This document shows positions 13,501-28,500 of a DNA stretch of 64,000 nt, in pieces. Within the stretch, counting starts at the first letter, position 1, and every line of letters starts with the position of its first letter. The translations under genes and the position numbers were made by a program. The DNA lies in assembly GCA_030762935.1 (NCBI GenBank), contig CM060882.1:21829001-21893000 (forward strand), given 5' to 3'. Below the pieces are notes generated by a model. That model did not search any database, was not told the DNA's origin, and worked only from the letters and a program-made list of their open reading frames with translations. Source of the stretch: Hymenopus coronatus. Lineage: Eukaryota > Arthropoda > Insecta > Mantodea > Hymenopodidae.

Positions 13501-16500
13501 GCCATGCAAGACGGGCAAGAAGTACCACAAGAAGATATTTTTTCATCTTTTGGAATTGGCATAATGGAATGCCTTTACCCTGTATAAAAAAAGCACAGTA
13601 CCCTTGACTTCCGTGTGGCTGTCACTGAGCAGCTCATTGAAAAACATCAGAGGGAGCAATTGTCACCAAAAGCAGCAGGCCATCCATCAGCAAAGACAAC
13701 CCCAACTGGACTTGTTGGACATCATAGATTCCTCAGACCGAGAAAAAGCAGAATCCAACAAGAATGTGTAGGATATGCAGTAGTTTGCGTGATGCCAAAG
13801 GAAAGAAGGCACAGAAGGAATCTAGATACATGTGTAAAGATTGTGGAGTAGTTTTATGTACTGATCCTTGTTTCAGGATATTCCACACAGTCACAAACAT
13901 ATAAATAATGACTCTAAATGCGTTGCTGTTCATTTTCTAGTGCTTCAATGCCCGGAATTCACTTTTGCTAATGTAATTTCAAAAAAAAGGGGGATAAGTT
14001 TATCAAGAGTATACTCGTGATTTTTAACTAAGGAATATTCAGTGATGAAAATTTCCATAGTTGAGCACTTAAAAAAAACAATTTCAAGGTTACTGTCATT
14101 ATTGTACTGTACTGAATATTTCATTTTGACAATAAAAAATCTGATGTGCACCATTCACATGACTTTCTCCATATCCCTGCAACAAATAATTTTTAAAAAG
14201 CTAATGCTTCTATTTACTTTATGCTAACCAGAAAAAATTAGCAGAAATAGTCTTATTACGCGCTTCCTTGTAAGTAGAAGCGAAATAAGGGACAACCGTA
14301 GGTTAAAGTGATAGTCAAAAGCTGGTTGCTATGTCAATGAAGTTCCTTTGTTTATATGGATAGGAGTTGACAAGTTCCTGTATGAGAAAAGTATACGTTT
14401 TTCATAGCATAAACCAAAAATAAGGAATGTCACAAAAACGACGAACTCCAGGAAAAAAATGTATATAACATAAATTGTGTGTTTTAATGTGCTCTTCATT
14501 TTTTGTGGAGTAAGTTTTTGTCCATCTCTTACGGTTTAGCAGTTATTCAAAATTTAGTAAAATTCATCCAGAATAAACTACTCTTCAGAGGCTATTCCCA
14601 GAAAATTCAAGATATACATTTCATTTGTCAGGTAAATATGTTTAATAAAACCGAAATTTTAATCAAAATCGTTAGCCATTTTTGTGAAAATAAAAATTTT
14701 CAAAAAAAGTTCCATGTAAAGGGTAGTTGGGGGTGGGGGGATTTTTCTCAAAATCTTCGTGTCGCATCCCTGGAAGATACTAAACTTAAATACCAAGTTT
14801 GGTATTTTACCGACTTTTCGTTTTTAAGTTATCGTGTTCACAGACACACACACACACGGACCTTTTTGTGAAAATGCTTTTTTCGGATATTGGGGACCCT
14901 AAAACATATATTTCCGGTGAAATCTCGGTATCAAATTTTTGGTGGAGTGCAATACTTTCTCTATACACTATGTACATAGTGCGTATGGAGAAAGCAAAAA
15001 ATAGGCAAAAAAAAGAACCATCAAATTGTATATGAATACAGTGTTAAGAGGTTAATGATAAAAACGTTTTAAATTCTTGCAAACAAAGCTCAGTTTGTGC
15101 AAAGGCATCCTGGTAAAATGTATCATCCAGGTTATGTTGTGCACAAAATAAAACATCCCACCGATATGAAACGGTGCCATCAGTATCAAAGCACTGCACA
15201 TTTCTATGTTGTTCAACAGACAATGCAGCAGGATCAGTACAAAGAAATGTTGCCTCAAATAAGACACTGGTACCCAAATGGAGAATCATTCACACCTATG
15301 CAAGATGGGGCACAATGTCAGTGATAGCTTTTCTGAGTGAGCCATGGCTGGGGAATTCACCAGATTGAAAATGTCTGAAGCTTGATTAAAAAAGTGAAAA
15401 GGAAGTGATTACTACAAAAACTAGACTATTCAAAAGATCATAGAATTTGAGTCGGTTTTTGTAACACAAACATCATTTATTTTTACTTACTGGGGACCCT
15501 TATTAAGGGTTGAAAATGGGAACTGCTACCCGAAACCGGTCCCCAGTAATTAAAAATAAGTGATGTTTGTGTTACAAAAACTGACTCAAATTCTTTTATT
15601 TTTTATGCATATTATCCTCCCAATTTTTCATCAGTGTTTAAGAAAATGTAGTGTTTCAACATAGGCTAGTATAAATATAAAAAACAATATTAGTTGCATT
15701 TTTGCCTCCTAATCTTGCATTATAGCAAAAAAATAATATGGCTAGATACTGTCATTTAACATGCCAGCTTTACTAAAATACTGTAATTACCTTGTTCATA
15801 TCCAAAGGATTGATGGAAAGATCTGGAAGACCACGTGCAGTGTTTAACTTTTGCTTTATCCTCCACTTAAGAGTTTTAACCTCTTTACCCAATTTCCAAA
15901 TCTCCTTGTGCATTGCTCTTTTAGTTTCCAGCAATGCTAGCAATTCCTTACATTTCTCAGGAACCTTGGGAACAGTTGGCTCCACAGTTCTTGAGGTGCT
16001 TGGCTTCTCCTCCATAGTGGCATTATTTGACTCGTATTCTTTCAATGTTTTCTCATACTGCTTCAGCTTCTCCTTCAGAGATTCCACTTCAGCGCTCAGT
16101 TCCCCCACCAGTTTGGCGTAGCGAGCACTATTCAGCTGAACTGAGATAATGTTCTTCTTCAGCTGCAAAAAAATAATGATTAAAGATGACTATTAATCCA
16201 CACATGCCTGAAGAATATGCTACTAACAACCTATCATCCTTTCTTTCACCCTCATTATTTGGGGTCAGGCTTTGGAAAAATTGTTACATAAAAGAATGTA
16301 TTTATGTGGCAAATGAATACTATTACTGTATTTATGCAAATACTAGACAACCTTAAATGCAAGAAAAAAACCCTTATCTGGTTTGCATATTATCCATGCA
16401 ACCCCCCCAAATTATTGTAGGTTATTTTTCTTTAGGAAACAGCAATAGGGGACCCACTACATGACAGTAAGTGCAACTTCCATTGTTTAAATGTTCACCA

Positions 16501-19500
16501 TGTGACAACAGAGTACCACTTCCATTGTTATTGGCCTGCCTCTTCCGTGTATATTAAAGCAAGTTTAGTTTTTCTGAAATGTTAATCAGCATATGTCAAC
16601 AAAGCAAATTAAAATACATTTTAAAAAAATGTTGACATTAAAACAAAAATTACAATTGATTGAAAAGTTGAGAAGGTGGAAACTGTTGCAAAACTAAGTG
16701 CTAATTAGTTATGGAATTGGAATACCGAATTTTTGTGATATTAAAAGCAATAGGTAAGCAGAAAATACAAGATTTTATCAGGAACTGTGATTCTACTCAT
16801 GGACTATCCACACGAAGAAGCTCATGCTACATTTGATGACTTAGATGCTGCTCTTTTACAATGGTTCAGCCAAAAACGAGCAGAAGGCACGCTGTGCACT
16901 GAAAAGGCTACATTTTTTCAAGAAGCTCTAGAATTTGATGCCTCATCTGGTTGGCTAACCAGATTCAAACAACATCTCAGTATTTGTGAACTTACTGCAA
17001 GAAAAGTTTGAAGTGCTTTGCAAAAATATGTCAACTCCTTTCAGAAGCAGACCAACATCACAGATATTTTAAGAAGTAAACAGGCCTACAATACCTATGC
17101 ACAGAAATAGAATAAACTGTTAGACAAATACATGTTGGGAAAAAAGCTTTTAAACGTAATTTTCTATTTACATATGCATGTTGTACCTTGAAAGCATTAA
17201 ATTACAGGTTTCTTGATTACTTGTGCTTCTTCTCAACCACATAACTCCGGATAATCAAGAGTATACTGTATACAAAGACACACAACTTAATTTTGAAACA
17301 TATCAAACTAAGAAATACATAATGGGTGGGAGAACAAATGGATCAGTATGCAGGAGGAGACAGCAACAACAGCAGAGCTTCAATAACATTGATAGATAAG
17401 ATTTTCAATTTAGAAAATATACCTAATATAACACATTATAAACAGTTACACCTAATTTGAATCTGCACAGGAATTCTCATAACGAGCAGGAGAGGGAAGA
17501 ACAAAAATGTACCACTTTGTATGCAATAAGTGATAACAGTAGTGCACTGCAAGACAATAACGTATAAGATTTTCTATTTAGGCAATATACTTATTAGACC
17601 ATATTATTGTAAAGAGTTATACGTTATTTGAATTTGTACAAAAATTCACTTAATGGATGGAAGGGAGAGGGGAGAATGGAAACCTACTTGGAATGTCTAT
17701 TGTAAAACGCACAACTGAACTCCCTTTCTGTTTGACCGTTAGCTCCATACATTAGCCACAACCATGATGTGAGAGGAAATCCCCGATTTTTTACTTTAGT
17801 CTGGAGATTTTTTTTTTTTTTTGAATGAGAATGCTTACAATCCTTGATGACAGCTAATTTTACAACATGAAATAAAACTGCATAGCCTGCCATATTAGTC
17901 ACAACTTTGGCAGTGATCTTTACCACTTCCTCCATGCTTCACCAATGTCACACCTGCATAATTTGAAACTATTTTTCCTGCATGCTATTCGGAAAACATA
18001 TGGCAAATGCAAGGCCAACCACCCCCCCCAGTATTCAATAATAATATTTTGGAAAAAACATCACCTTGTATTTGGATAAATACATTAAATCAGATTGGGG
18101 GTCGCCTTGAATTCGCAATATGTTTCCCGAATACCATAAGGGGAAAAAGTAAGTTTGCAATTTCGCAGATACGGCAGTAGTAAAGCCTGGGGGAAATGGT
18201 ATACATTAGCACCACGTCACCATATATGCTGCAAATTTTTAGCATTTCATTTTGTGCCAAAAATATTCTGTTAATGAGTCTATGAGCATTCTCATTCGAA
18301 AAAAGATTCTCCAAGACTAAAATAAAAATACAGGACTTCTTTTCAATTGGTGGTTGCACGTAATGTATTGAAGTCAACGGTCAAGCAGAAAGAGAGAAGT
18401 CAGCTGCACATATACAACTATATGAATTTGCACACAAATTCAAACTAGGTAAAACATTTTACAATATATTATATTAAGTATGTTGTCTTAACAGAAAATA
18501 GCATCCATAAACAATCACCCGTACATTTACGCTGCCAGCACTGCTGAACACACGTATTATTGCATATACTGCACATTTCATTCTCCCTTCTCTGTCTCTG
18601 TGCAAACTCAAATTAGGGAAAAACATTTACGATGTGTTATATTAAGTATGTTGTCTAAAAGCAAAATCATATCCATCATCACAGTTACGCTACCGCCATG
18701 CTGCCAAAATTAAGTACAAAACGTAAATAAGGGACTTAATCAGCTGAAGTGTCCTATAGTTTGCTCAAAATATATGGCAAACTTTTAAACTTAATTTAGA
18801 AATAATTCTTTTTATATACCTATGTCTTTTAAACATCTTATATAAACGATATGCTAATTTCCAAAATTAATTTCTGAAAAATGGGGGTTGTCTTGGATTC
18901 AGATATATGCAGTATTTTGTTCAGCTAGAATTTTGAATTTAGTTTAAAAAAAAAAAAAAAATCATCAGATTCAATTGTCTATCTCCCTCAATTAAAACCT
19001 TGAATCATATATTTTGAATGTTTTCTTAATTTTTTCCGTGTCCATTACCTACTGTACTACTGCATTGGAGACAATTGGATCATCTTATAAATTAAATATA
19101 AGCTGAAATCATGTAACTTACTGTGGATCTGATTTTCTTAGCCCTCAAGGCATACTTGAGTGTGTTATAAGTGTCCTCATAGGTTAAACTTGATGGCGAG
19201 ATGTTTGCAATCATGACAGTTCTACAGTTTCCTCCAAGAGAATCCTTTAGTAGGCGAGTCAGCTTGGAATCGCGGTAAGGGATGTGTTTCATACCGTCAG
19301 CAAGGTTATTGATGCAGTTTCCTTTAAACATAAAATATAACAAAGAAAATAACATACAAATGAGATTAAAAATGTCCTTTAACCCTTTTAGTGCCAACAT
19401 CTTATTGTGATGCCATTTTCATACGTTTTAACTCTTTCCAGCAGGAAAGTCTGTGTACTTTCTATAGCATAACAGTAGAGAAAGGCTTTCTGGAACGTTT

Positions 19501-22500
19501 CAGGACCTTATCTTCATACCAAAATGCTAAATTAGCTCCTAATTTAATTTCTCTAGCCAGGGTTTGTTTATGTTGGTTGAAATATGCAGAAGGTTACAAA
19601 CCAGAGATAAAATAAGTGCTGCAGTTTGCGATGTATTAGAGGAAAACGAGTGATGTTGAATTTTCAGAACCTGACATCGACATAAGAGAGGAAGATATAT
19701 ATTCTAGTTTCAGCAAGGAAAATCATCCATAACTATTGACCTCATATGCATGCAAATAATATCAAAATGGATTTAAAGAGCGTCCATAAATAAAACAGTA
19801 TTTTCTTTTTTTTGTCATTCATTGTTTAAATTGTGAAGTGATCTAAAATGAATAGTTATTACTTACCAAGAGCTAGGAGAGATCTATTAATATTGGCTCC
19901 CTCTGTGAAACGTACACCCTTACAACCAGTAGCTGAAGCTCGCTCTGAACCAGCCAAGTCTATCATAGACAGTTTCACCAACTTTGTCTGTTTTGAAGGC
20001 TTTGAAGTCATGCGGATATAGACTTGGAAGACAGCATGAGAACGCGAAGACTCGGCATTGGCATCTGTCGGGTGCTGGGTTCTATTTCTGTTACCACGCT
20101 CCAGTAAAGCAAGTAACTCGTCTGCATTCTGTATGCGGTGCACAGACAATCCAGCAACAAAAACCCCACAGTTGCCATCCTCTCTAAGGTGCAGGGGACC
20201 AGATGGCTGGATCAAATCTTGCACGTTTTCATTATATACCTGTCACAATCACACAAGTTAAAGTATCTTCATCTCAACATATTTCAAACAAGTTAACACA
20301 TTTAAACTTCCATTATGGTGTTAAAGGATATCCAAAACTGAAATGCTGATGCACAACTATAGTGGATCTAATGTAGGAAATACTTTTATACTACTCTGTG
20401 CAAAATGTGGACAGTACATGCGATAACTAGAGAGTGGAAGTTGGCACAGTAATGTTAGCTACTTAAAAAATCTGATGTGTTCCATTCACATGACTTTCTC
20501 TACATCTCTGTAACAAATGTTGTTTATAAGCTTATTATTTTATCTCTTCATGGTATTCGAGAATAACATTAGCAGAAATTATTTTAATACTTAGTTCCTT
20601 ATTAGTAGATGAGAAATAAGCAAATAAACTAGGCCAAACTGACAGGCAAATGTTTTAAAATATGGCTGCCATGGGATTGAAATCCCTTTCTTTGAGTGGC
20701 TAGTTAACAAGTTCTGGTTGTGAAAAGTTTCAGTATTTTAAAATGAAATCATTAACAAAGAATATCTCGAAAATGGTAGACTCCATAAAAAAAACTGTGT
20801 TTTAAGAGGATCTCCATTTTTATGTGGTAAGTTTTGGTCTTTCTCTTAAAGTTTACCAATTAAGCAAAATTCATGCAGAATAAAGAAGTCTTTAGAGGTT
20901 ATTCCCAGAAAATTCAAAATATACATTTTATTTTTCATGTGAATGGATTTAATATAGGGCATTTTAATCAAAATCATTAGAGCCATTTTTGAAAAAATCA
21001 AAATTTTCAAATTTTTTTCCATCTAATGGATAGTTTGGTGTGGGGGGGGGGGGATCTTTCTCAAAATCTTTGTCACATCCCTGGAAGATATTAAATCTAA
21101 ATACCAAGTTTGGTATTTTACAACTTTGTTTTTTAGTTAAAAGAAAAAAACAAACACACACCCACCCACACCCACACATATTTTCCTAAAAATTCTCTCT
21201 TTTTGATTCTGGGGTCGAATATTTGGGTGAAATAGAATACCTTCTCTATACCCTATGTACAGAGAAAGTTAAAACATCACCCAGTGTAAGGAGCATTACC
21301 GATACAATAGAATAGCTTGATAGTTGGCAATAACTACATTAATAATACCCGGATATTAAATACTTACGAATATAATCACCATTAAGATGTTCTCTGAAAG
21401 AGGCATTTCAGTTGGTTGACCAGATAAACACACATGAATCAGTCGGAGGATTGAATGTTATACCGGCATGTTGTCACAGTAGCTCAATGGTTAGAACAAC
21501 TGCACGGAAAGTGGGAGAACCCGGCTGTGGCATTGAAATATTTAGCCAGTTCTAATTATAAAAAAAGACTTACAATTTAATTATGATTCTATGAATAATG
21601 TAAAATAACACAAAGAAAACAGAAATATGAGCGAAAAAATAGAAAAATACATGAATATTAATAGATCATAACAACCGGTCTTGCAAATTTTCATTTAACC
21701 TGATGTGACATTTGAAAAATGTTAAAATCCTCTATCTTGATAACAATGCATTAACATACATACTGCATTTATCCAAATACAGGGTGTATATATAAATGAA
21801 TATCAGGGTTTTAACTCTTTATAATATTTATTCCATTCAATTTACAGTTATGAATGATATGTCAAATGAAAAAGAAACTCGAACAGTTTTACCAAGAAGC
21901 TTATAAATGTTCAATGTGACTACCCTTTGTCACACGGCACACATCAAGTCTATAGCAGAGTTCTTCCCAAACGTTGATAAGTGTGTATTCAGTAATTGTA
22001 GCAACAGCTGCTTCAATCTGGTTTTTTAATTCAGGGAGGTCAGCTGGTAGCGGAGGCACGTACACATGATCCTTGATGAAGCCCCAAAGGTAAAAATCGC
22101 ATGGCATTAGGTCAGGAGAACGTGGAGGCCATGCATAGCAAGCCCTGTCATTGGGGACATTGCAGCCTATCCAGTGCTGACATTCGACCAATCGTGTACT
22201 TCATTATGCCAGTGCACCACGCACCATACTGCTGGAAAATGAAGTTCTCTGGCTCATTTTCTTCCAACTGAGGGAAGAGCCATTGCTCTAGTGTATCAAG
22301 GTAAGAAGTGCCAGTTACAGTAGTTCACCAAAAACGAAAGGCCCATAAACTTTTTGCCGGGATACGGCACAAAAAACATTACGAGTGCTAATATGTCCAC
22401 TAAGGTGAAAGGTCGATTCATTACTGAAGACAACACAATCCATAAAATCGTCATGAAACAACATGTCGTTTGTGAATTTGGCATGTAATCCGTGGTCTGT

Positions 22501-25500
22501 CGGCTTTAGAGCCTGTAATAACTGTAAATGGTAAGGATGTAAATGTAAGAGTTTTCTTACAACTTTCCAAATAGTCGACACAGGAACTTGTAATTCACGA
22601 CTAGCCTTCCGGACTGATTTCTTTGGGCTACACGACTCTCTCACTCACTCAACAGTCTCTTCACTTACTCCTGGTCGTTCCGTGCTCTTCCCTTTACAAA
22701 GGCAGCTGGTATCTTCAAACTGATTATACCATCTACGAATGTTTTATCACTAAGAGGATCACTTACTACGGAACGCACGTTGCACAGTAACTACAGATTC
22801 GGTCTTTGCAAACTGCAAAACGCTTTCTGTTTACTAGTCGCCATCTTTGATACTACCGCTGTCTAGCAGATTGCAGCAGAAATACTGCACGCACATGCTC
22901 ACTTGTGCCAACAAACAAAACTGTTTGAGTTGCTTTTTCATTTGACTGCAGGATAGGTGATGATGGAAATGGTAGTGCAGCTGCAATGACGAAGGATAAG
23001 ATTTTCTATTTAAACAAAAATAGCACATCGTAAAAAGTTTTACATTATTTGAATTTGCGCATAATGGATGCAATGGAGAGCGGAGAATGGATGTACCCAG
23101 TATGTCTGATGTGAAACGCACTGCTAAAACTCTCTTTCTGTTTGACCATTGATTAGGTGCAGCCACCAATGTGATAGGAAATCCTCTATTTTTACTTTTT
23201 TCTACACATACTGTATACATTGTGAATACAGAGAAGGTATTATATTCCACCCAAAACTTCTGTACCAAGATTCCACCAGAAATACATGTTTTGGGAACTC
23301 CTGAATCAAGAAAAACATTTTTATAAAAATGTCCATGAACGTAGGAAGCATAGCTCAAAACCGAAAATTCCGTCAAATACCATACTTCACATTTTCCAAA
23401 GATGCGACACAAAGATTTTCAAGTATATCCCCACTCCCAATACCCTTTACATGGAAAAAATTTCAAAAATTTTGATTTTCTCAAAAATGGCTATAACCTT
23501 TTTGATTAAAATATCTTATACTTAGGTTATTTACATGACAAAATTTATATCTTGAACTTCCTGGGAAATGAAGATTTCTATTCTGGATGAATTTTTCTGA
23601 ATTTTGCATAACTGATAAACTGTAAGAGAGGGACTAAAACTTACAAGAAAATGTAGATCTTAAAATGTCAAACAAATTTTATGATATTCCTTGTTATTAG
23701 TTTGTTTTAAAATATTTCAACTTTTCTCACACAGGAATTTTTCAACTTCTGGCCATGCAAAAAATCTGATGTGTACCATTCGCACACATGACTATCTCTA
23801 CATCAAATTATTGTTAAAAAGCTTATCCCTCTATTTACTTCATGCTACTCGAGAACAAATTAGCAGAAATAGCCTTATTACTTGTTTCCTTGTAAGTAGA
23901 AGCGAAATAAGGGAGTATAATAGGTTAAAGTGATAGTCAAAAGCTGGTTACTATGTGACTGAAGTTCCTTTGTTTGTATGGACAGGAGTTGACAAATTCC
24001 TGTTTTTCAAAACTGAAAATAAAAACAAGAAATATCTTACAAACAATCAACTCCAAAATATATATATATATGTAGCATTGTGTGTTTTAACGTTCTCTAC
24101 ATTTTTTGTGTGGTAAGTTTTTGTCCATCTCTTACGGTTTAGCAGTTATGCAAAATTCCATAAAATTCATCGAGATTAAAGTAGTCTTCAGAGGCCATTC
24201 CCAGAAAATTCAAGGTATACATTTTATTTGTTAGGTAAATATCTTTAATATATGGTATTTTAATCAAAATCGTTAGTCATTTTTAAGAAAATCAAAAATT
24301 TCGAAAAATGTTCCATGTAAAGGGTAATTTGGGTGGGGGGATTTTTCTCAAAATCCCCGTGTCACATCCCTGGAAGATGCTAAACTTAAATACCAAGTTT
24401 GGTATTTTACAAATTTTCGTTTTTGAGTTATTGTGTTCACAGACACACAGACCTTTTCCTGAAAATGCTTTTTTTGGTTACAGGGGACCCTAAAACATAT
24501 ATTTCCAGTGAAATCTTATCGAATTTTTGGGTGGAGTGCAATACCTTCTCTATACACTATGTACACAGTACGTGTAGAGAAAGTAAAAATGAATTTAATC
24601 CCATAGTAACCACATTTTAAAACATTTGCCTGTCGGTTTAGCCTTGTGTATTCTCTTATTTCCCTTCTACTTATATGGAACTAAGTAATAACATTTTTGC
24701 TCATGTTTGTCTCGATTAGCATGAAGCAGATAGAAGAATAAGATTATTAGCAATAATTTGTTGCCCGCCTGGGTAGTGTGATAGTAGCGTGACTGCTTCA
24801 CATTCAAAAGGTCACGAGTTCGAATCTTGCTTAGGGTGAGTTAAAAAAAAAAAAAAAAAAAACAAAAAAAAAAAACACATGTTACAGAGATGTAGAGTAA
24901 ATTATATGAATAGAACACATCAAATTTTTTAGTATCTAAGAGAAATCTATTTTGCAAAGATTCTTACAATCCTTTATTGTTAACAGTTGCGTGAAATAGA
25001 AGGTTCATACAGATCATGGCCTTGGAGGTAATTTTTACCACTTCCCCAGACTCTGCAAACTCACAAAATTTGAAACTTCTTGTTTTACCGCAAGCTCTCA
25101 GAAAGAATCACAAATGCAAAATTAATCCCAGTTCTCAACATTAATATTTTGGAATAAAACATTGTGTTATTTGACTATATACAGTGCATTCCCTAAAATA
25201 AAATACTCAAACAGAAGTCCTGATTCATGCCTTAAAATTACTGGGCGATTTTCTGACAAACCCTGTATATTAGAGGCTAAATGTAAAGGAACATTTTGTA
25301 GGCGAGGTTCATATAAAACTGAAAATATATCTAATGAGCAACAACAAATTACCTCCAAGTGCGAGATCCCCAACTCAAAATCTCGGTCTTCTCTGAGCTC
25401 ATCCATCTGTCTGTACAACTCAGACATTGTGAGGTAGGTTATGCCAGGGAATTCTGTATTTCCCAGCATTGTGAAAGTCTTCCCAGCTCCAGTGGCCCCA

Positions 25501-28500
25501 TATGCGAACACTATCCAGAACAGAAACACAGGAATATTATAATTACTTAGGATACAAATGTTAAAAATGGAATTTTATTTTGTTTGTAGGAGTGTTTGCA
25601 GAATGAGGATGAAACCTGTAACAATCCTACCTATAAAATGAAATCACTTAAGATTATCATACTCTTACCATTTTAGAGAACCATGAATACAAAAGTATGA
25701 AGTATCCTCTTGAAATTTGTGTCAAAATAACAGTATCCATTCAAACATGCACTATGGTGATCTTTAGCCAGTTGACAACTCCACGAACTAAAACATCTCG
25801 ACATTGGATTTATGGCCAAGGATTGTAACACATGATAGGAGTAGCTAACCTATCATACTAAGGATCGCAGGATCGAATCAAAATGTTCTGCATTCAAGAG
25901 AAACTGTGTAAAAAATTGGAAGGGCTCGACTAAAGCAATTGGTGTGATTTAAACACAAAATAAACGGAAGTAAAAGCAAATTCAATACTAAAACACTTCC
26001 AGAACATTGTGCCAGTATAGATATGAGACTAAACATTAAAAATCTGACATGCACCATTTACATGACTTTCTCTATATCCCTGCAACAAATTATACTTAAA
26101 AAAGCTTATACTTCTATTTACTTTATGCTAATCAGAAAAAATTAGCAGATATAGTCTTATTTCTTGCTTCCTTGTAAGTAGAAGTGAAATAAGGGACTAC
26201 CATAGGTTAAAGTGATAATCAAAAGCTGGCTGCTATGTCAATGAAGTTCCTTTGTTTATATGGATAGGAGTTGACAAGTTCCTGTATGAGAAAAGTATAC
26301 GTTTTTCATAGTAGAAACCAAAAATAAGGAAAAACGAACTCTATGAAAAAAATGTATATAACATAAATTGTGTGTTTTAATGTGTTCTATATTTTTTGTG
26401 TAGTAAGTTTTTGTCCCTCTCTTACGGTTTAGCAGTTATTCAAAATTCCATAAAGTTCATCCAGAATAACCTACTCTTCAGAGGCTATTCCTAGAAAACT
26501 CAAGATATACATTTTATTTGTCAGGTAAATATGTTTAATATCCGAAATTTTAATCAAAATCGTTAAGAGCCACTTTTGAGAAAATCAAAATTTTCAAAAA
26601 AAGTTCCATGTAAAGGGTAGTTGGGGGTGGGGGATTTTTCTCAAAATCTTCATGTCACATCCCTGGAAGATACTACACTTAAATACCAAGTTTGGTATTT
26701 TACCGACTTTTCGTTTTTGAGTTATCATGTTCAGACACACGGACACACACACACACATACAGACCTTTTTGTGAAAATGCTTTTTTTTTGGGTATTGGGG
26801 ACCCTAAAACATATATTTCTGGTGACATCTCGGTATCGAATTTTTGGGTGGGGTGCAACACCTTCTCTATACACTATGTACATAGTGCATATAGAGAAAG
26901 TAAAAAGTCATCCTGGATAAATTTTAAATTGAAAAAAAAAGAACACAATTTGAAATATGTTGAGAAATTATACCAGAAACAAATTATAGTACTTTCTATG
27001 AGTGATCTATAATCAACTAAATTGAAAATGTTACATGACACATCAGTAAAAAAAAAAAAAAAAAATCTGATGTGTACCTTTCACATGACTATCTCTATAT
27101 TTCTGCAATAAATTATTGTTATAAAGCTTAGGCTTCTATTTACTTCATGCTAATTGAGAAAACATTAGCAGGAATAGTCTTATTACTTGCTTCCTTGTAA
27201 GTAGAAGTGAAGTAAGGGAGTAGCAAAGGTTAAAGTCATAGTCACACACTTAAACCAGCAAGCGTATTTACAGTATTTATCTGAATGTAAAACGAAACCC
27301 CATTTTTCAGAACTTAAATTTGGAATTTAGCATATTATCTGCACGAGACCTATTTAAAAGACATAGGTGTATAAAGAGAAAAAATGTTAAATGAAATTTA
27401 AAAATTTGCCATATATTTTGACCAAACTAATGATTTAAGTTATTTATTTATTTATTTTTTGTACTTAATTTGAATTTGCACAGACATTCACATTTCGTGT
27501 GGGAGAGATGGACAAGGGAAAACTAAATGCATCGTAAATGCAGTGATAAAACATGTGACAGTGATGGTGGTAATGTAATTGTAATGATGATGATGGATAT
27601 GATTTTGTATTTAGACAACATACTTAATATAACACTTCATAAATGTTTTTGCCTAATTTGACTTTATGCAGAAATTCACATTGTGAGCAGGAGAGATAGA
27701 GAAGGGAGAATAAAATGTAGGTTTATGCACTGTTAAAATGTGACGCGGTGGCGGCGTAGCTGCAACGGCAATTATTTATGGATATTATTTCCTGTTAAGA
27801 TAACAGACTTAATATATTGTAAAATGTTTTACTTAATTTGAATTTGTGCGTAAATTCAGATTGCAGTGTATGTGCAGCCCGAGGAGGGGAAATGTGCAGC
27901 TAACATCTTTCTGTTTGACTGTCGAGTTCCAATACAACAATGCAATACTAAAATTTTTTTCCAATGAGAATGCCCATAGGCTCCTTAACAGCTAATTTTG
28001 GGTGCGAAATGCCCAAAATCTGCCGCATTCATAGCAGCCTTCACAGTCATTTATACCATTTCCCCCCAGGCTTCACCATTGTCATACCTGCAAAGTTTGA
28101 AACTTATTTTGGAATACATATACTGCAAATGCAAGATTAGCTCCAATTCTGACATTAATATTCTGGAAAAAACATTGCCTTGTATTCAGATAAATACGGT
28201 ACATATGGTAACATTCTTTGCTTTTGAATTGCTTGGAAGCTTGGCATCAGTTCTCATTTAGTTAAAGAAATCATAGTTGTAAGTCATTTTAAAGTTTATC
28301 GTAATAAGCAATTCATATTTAGTGAGTTAATATTAGATCCCGGAATACTCATTAATACTCGACATCTCGATTATTTAAGGTACCCCTAAGATTAGATCTA
28401 AAGTACTCATTGCTTCTTAAATAATACTTACAAATATTGTTACTTTTTGGCTTCTCTTTATATAATACAATAATTTTTATACTTTATATATATATATATA

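Noticed and set aside
22834..23412. 192-codon minus-strand frame as a gene
   Set aside because: It runs through inverted R1, R2 and mariner-end sequence; the open frame is fortuitous.
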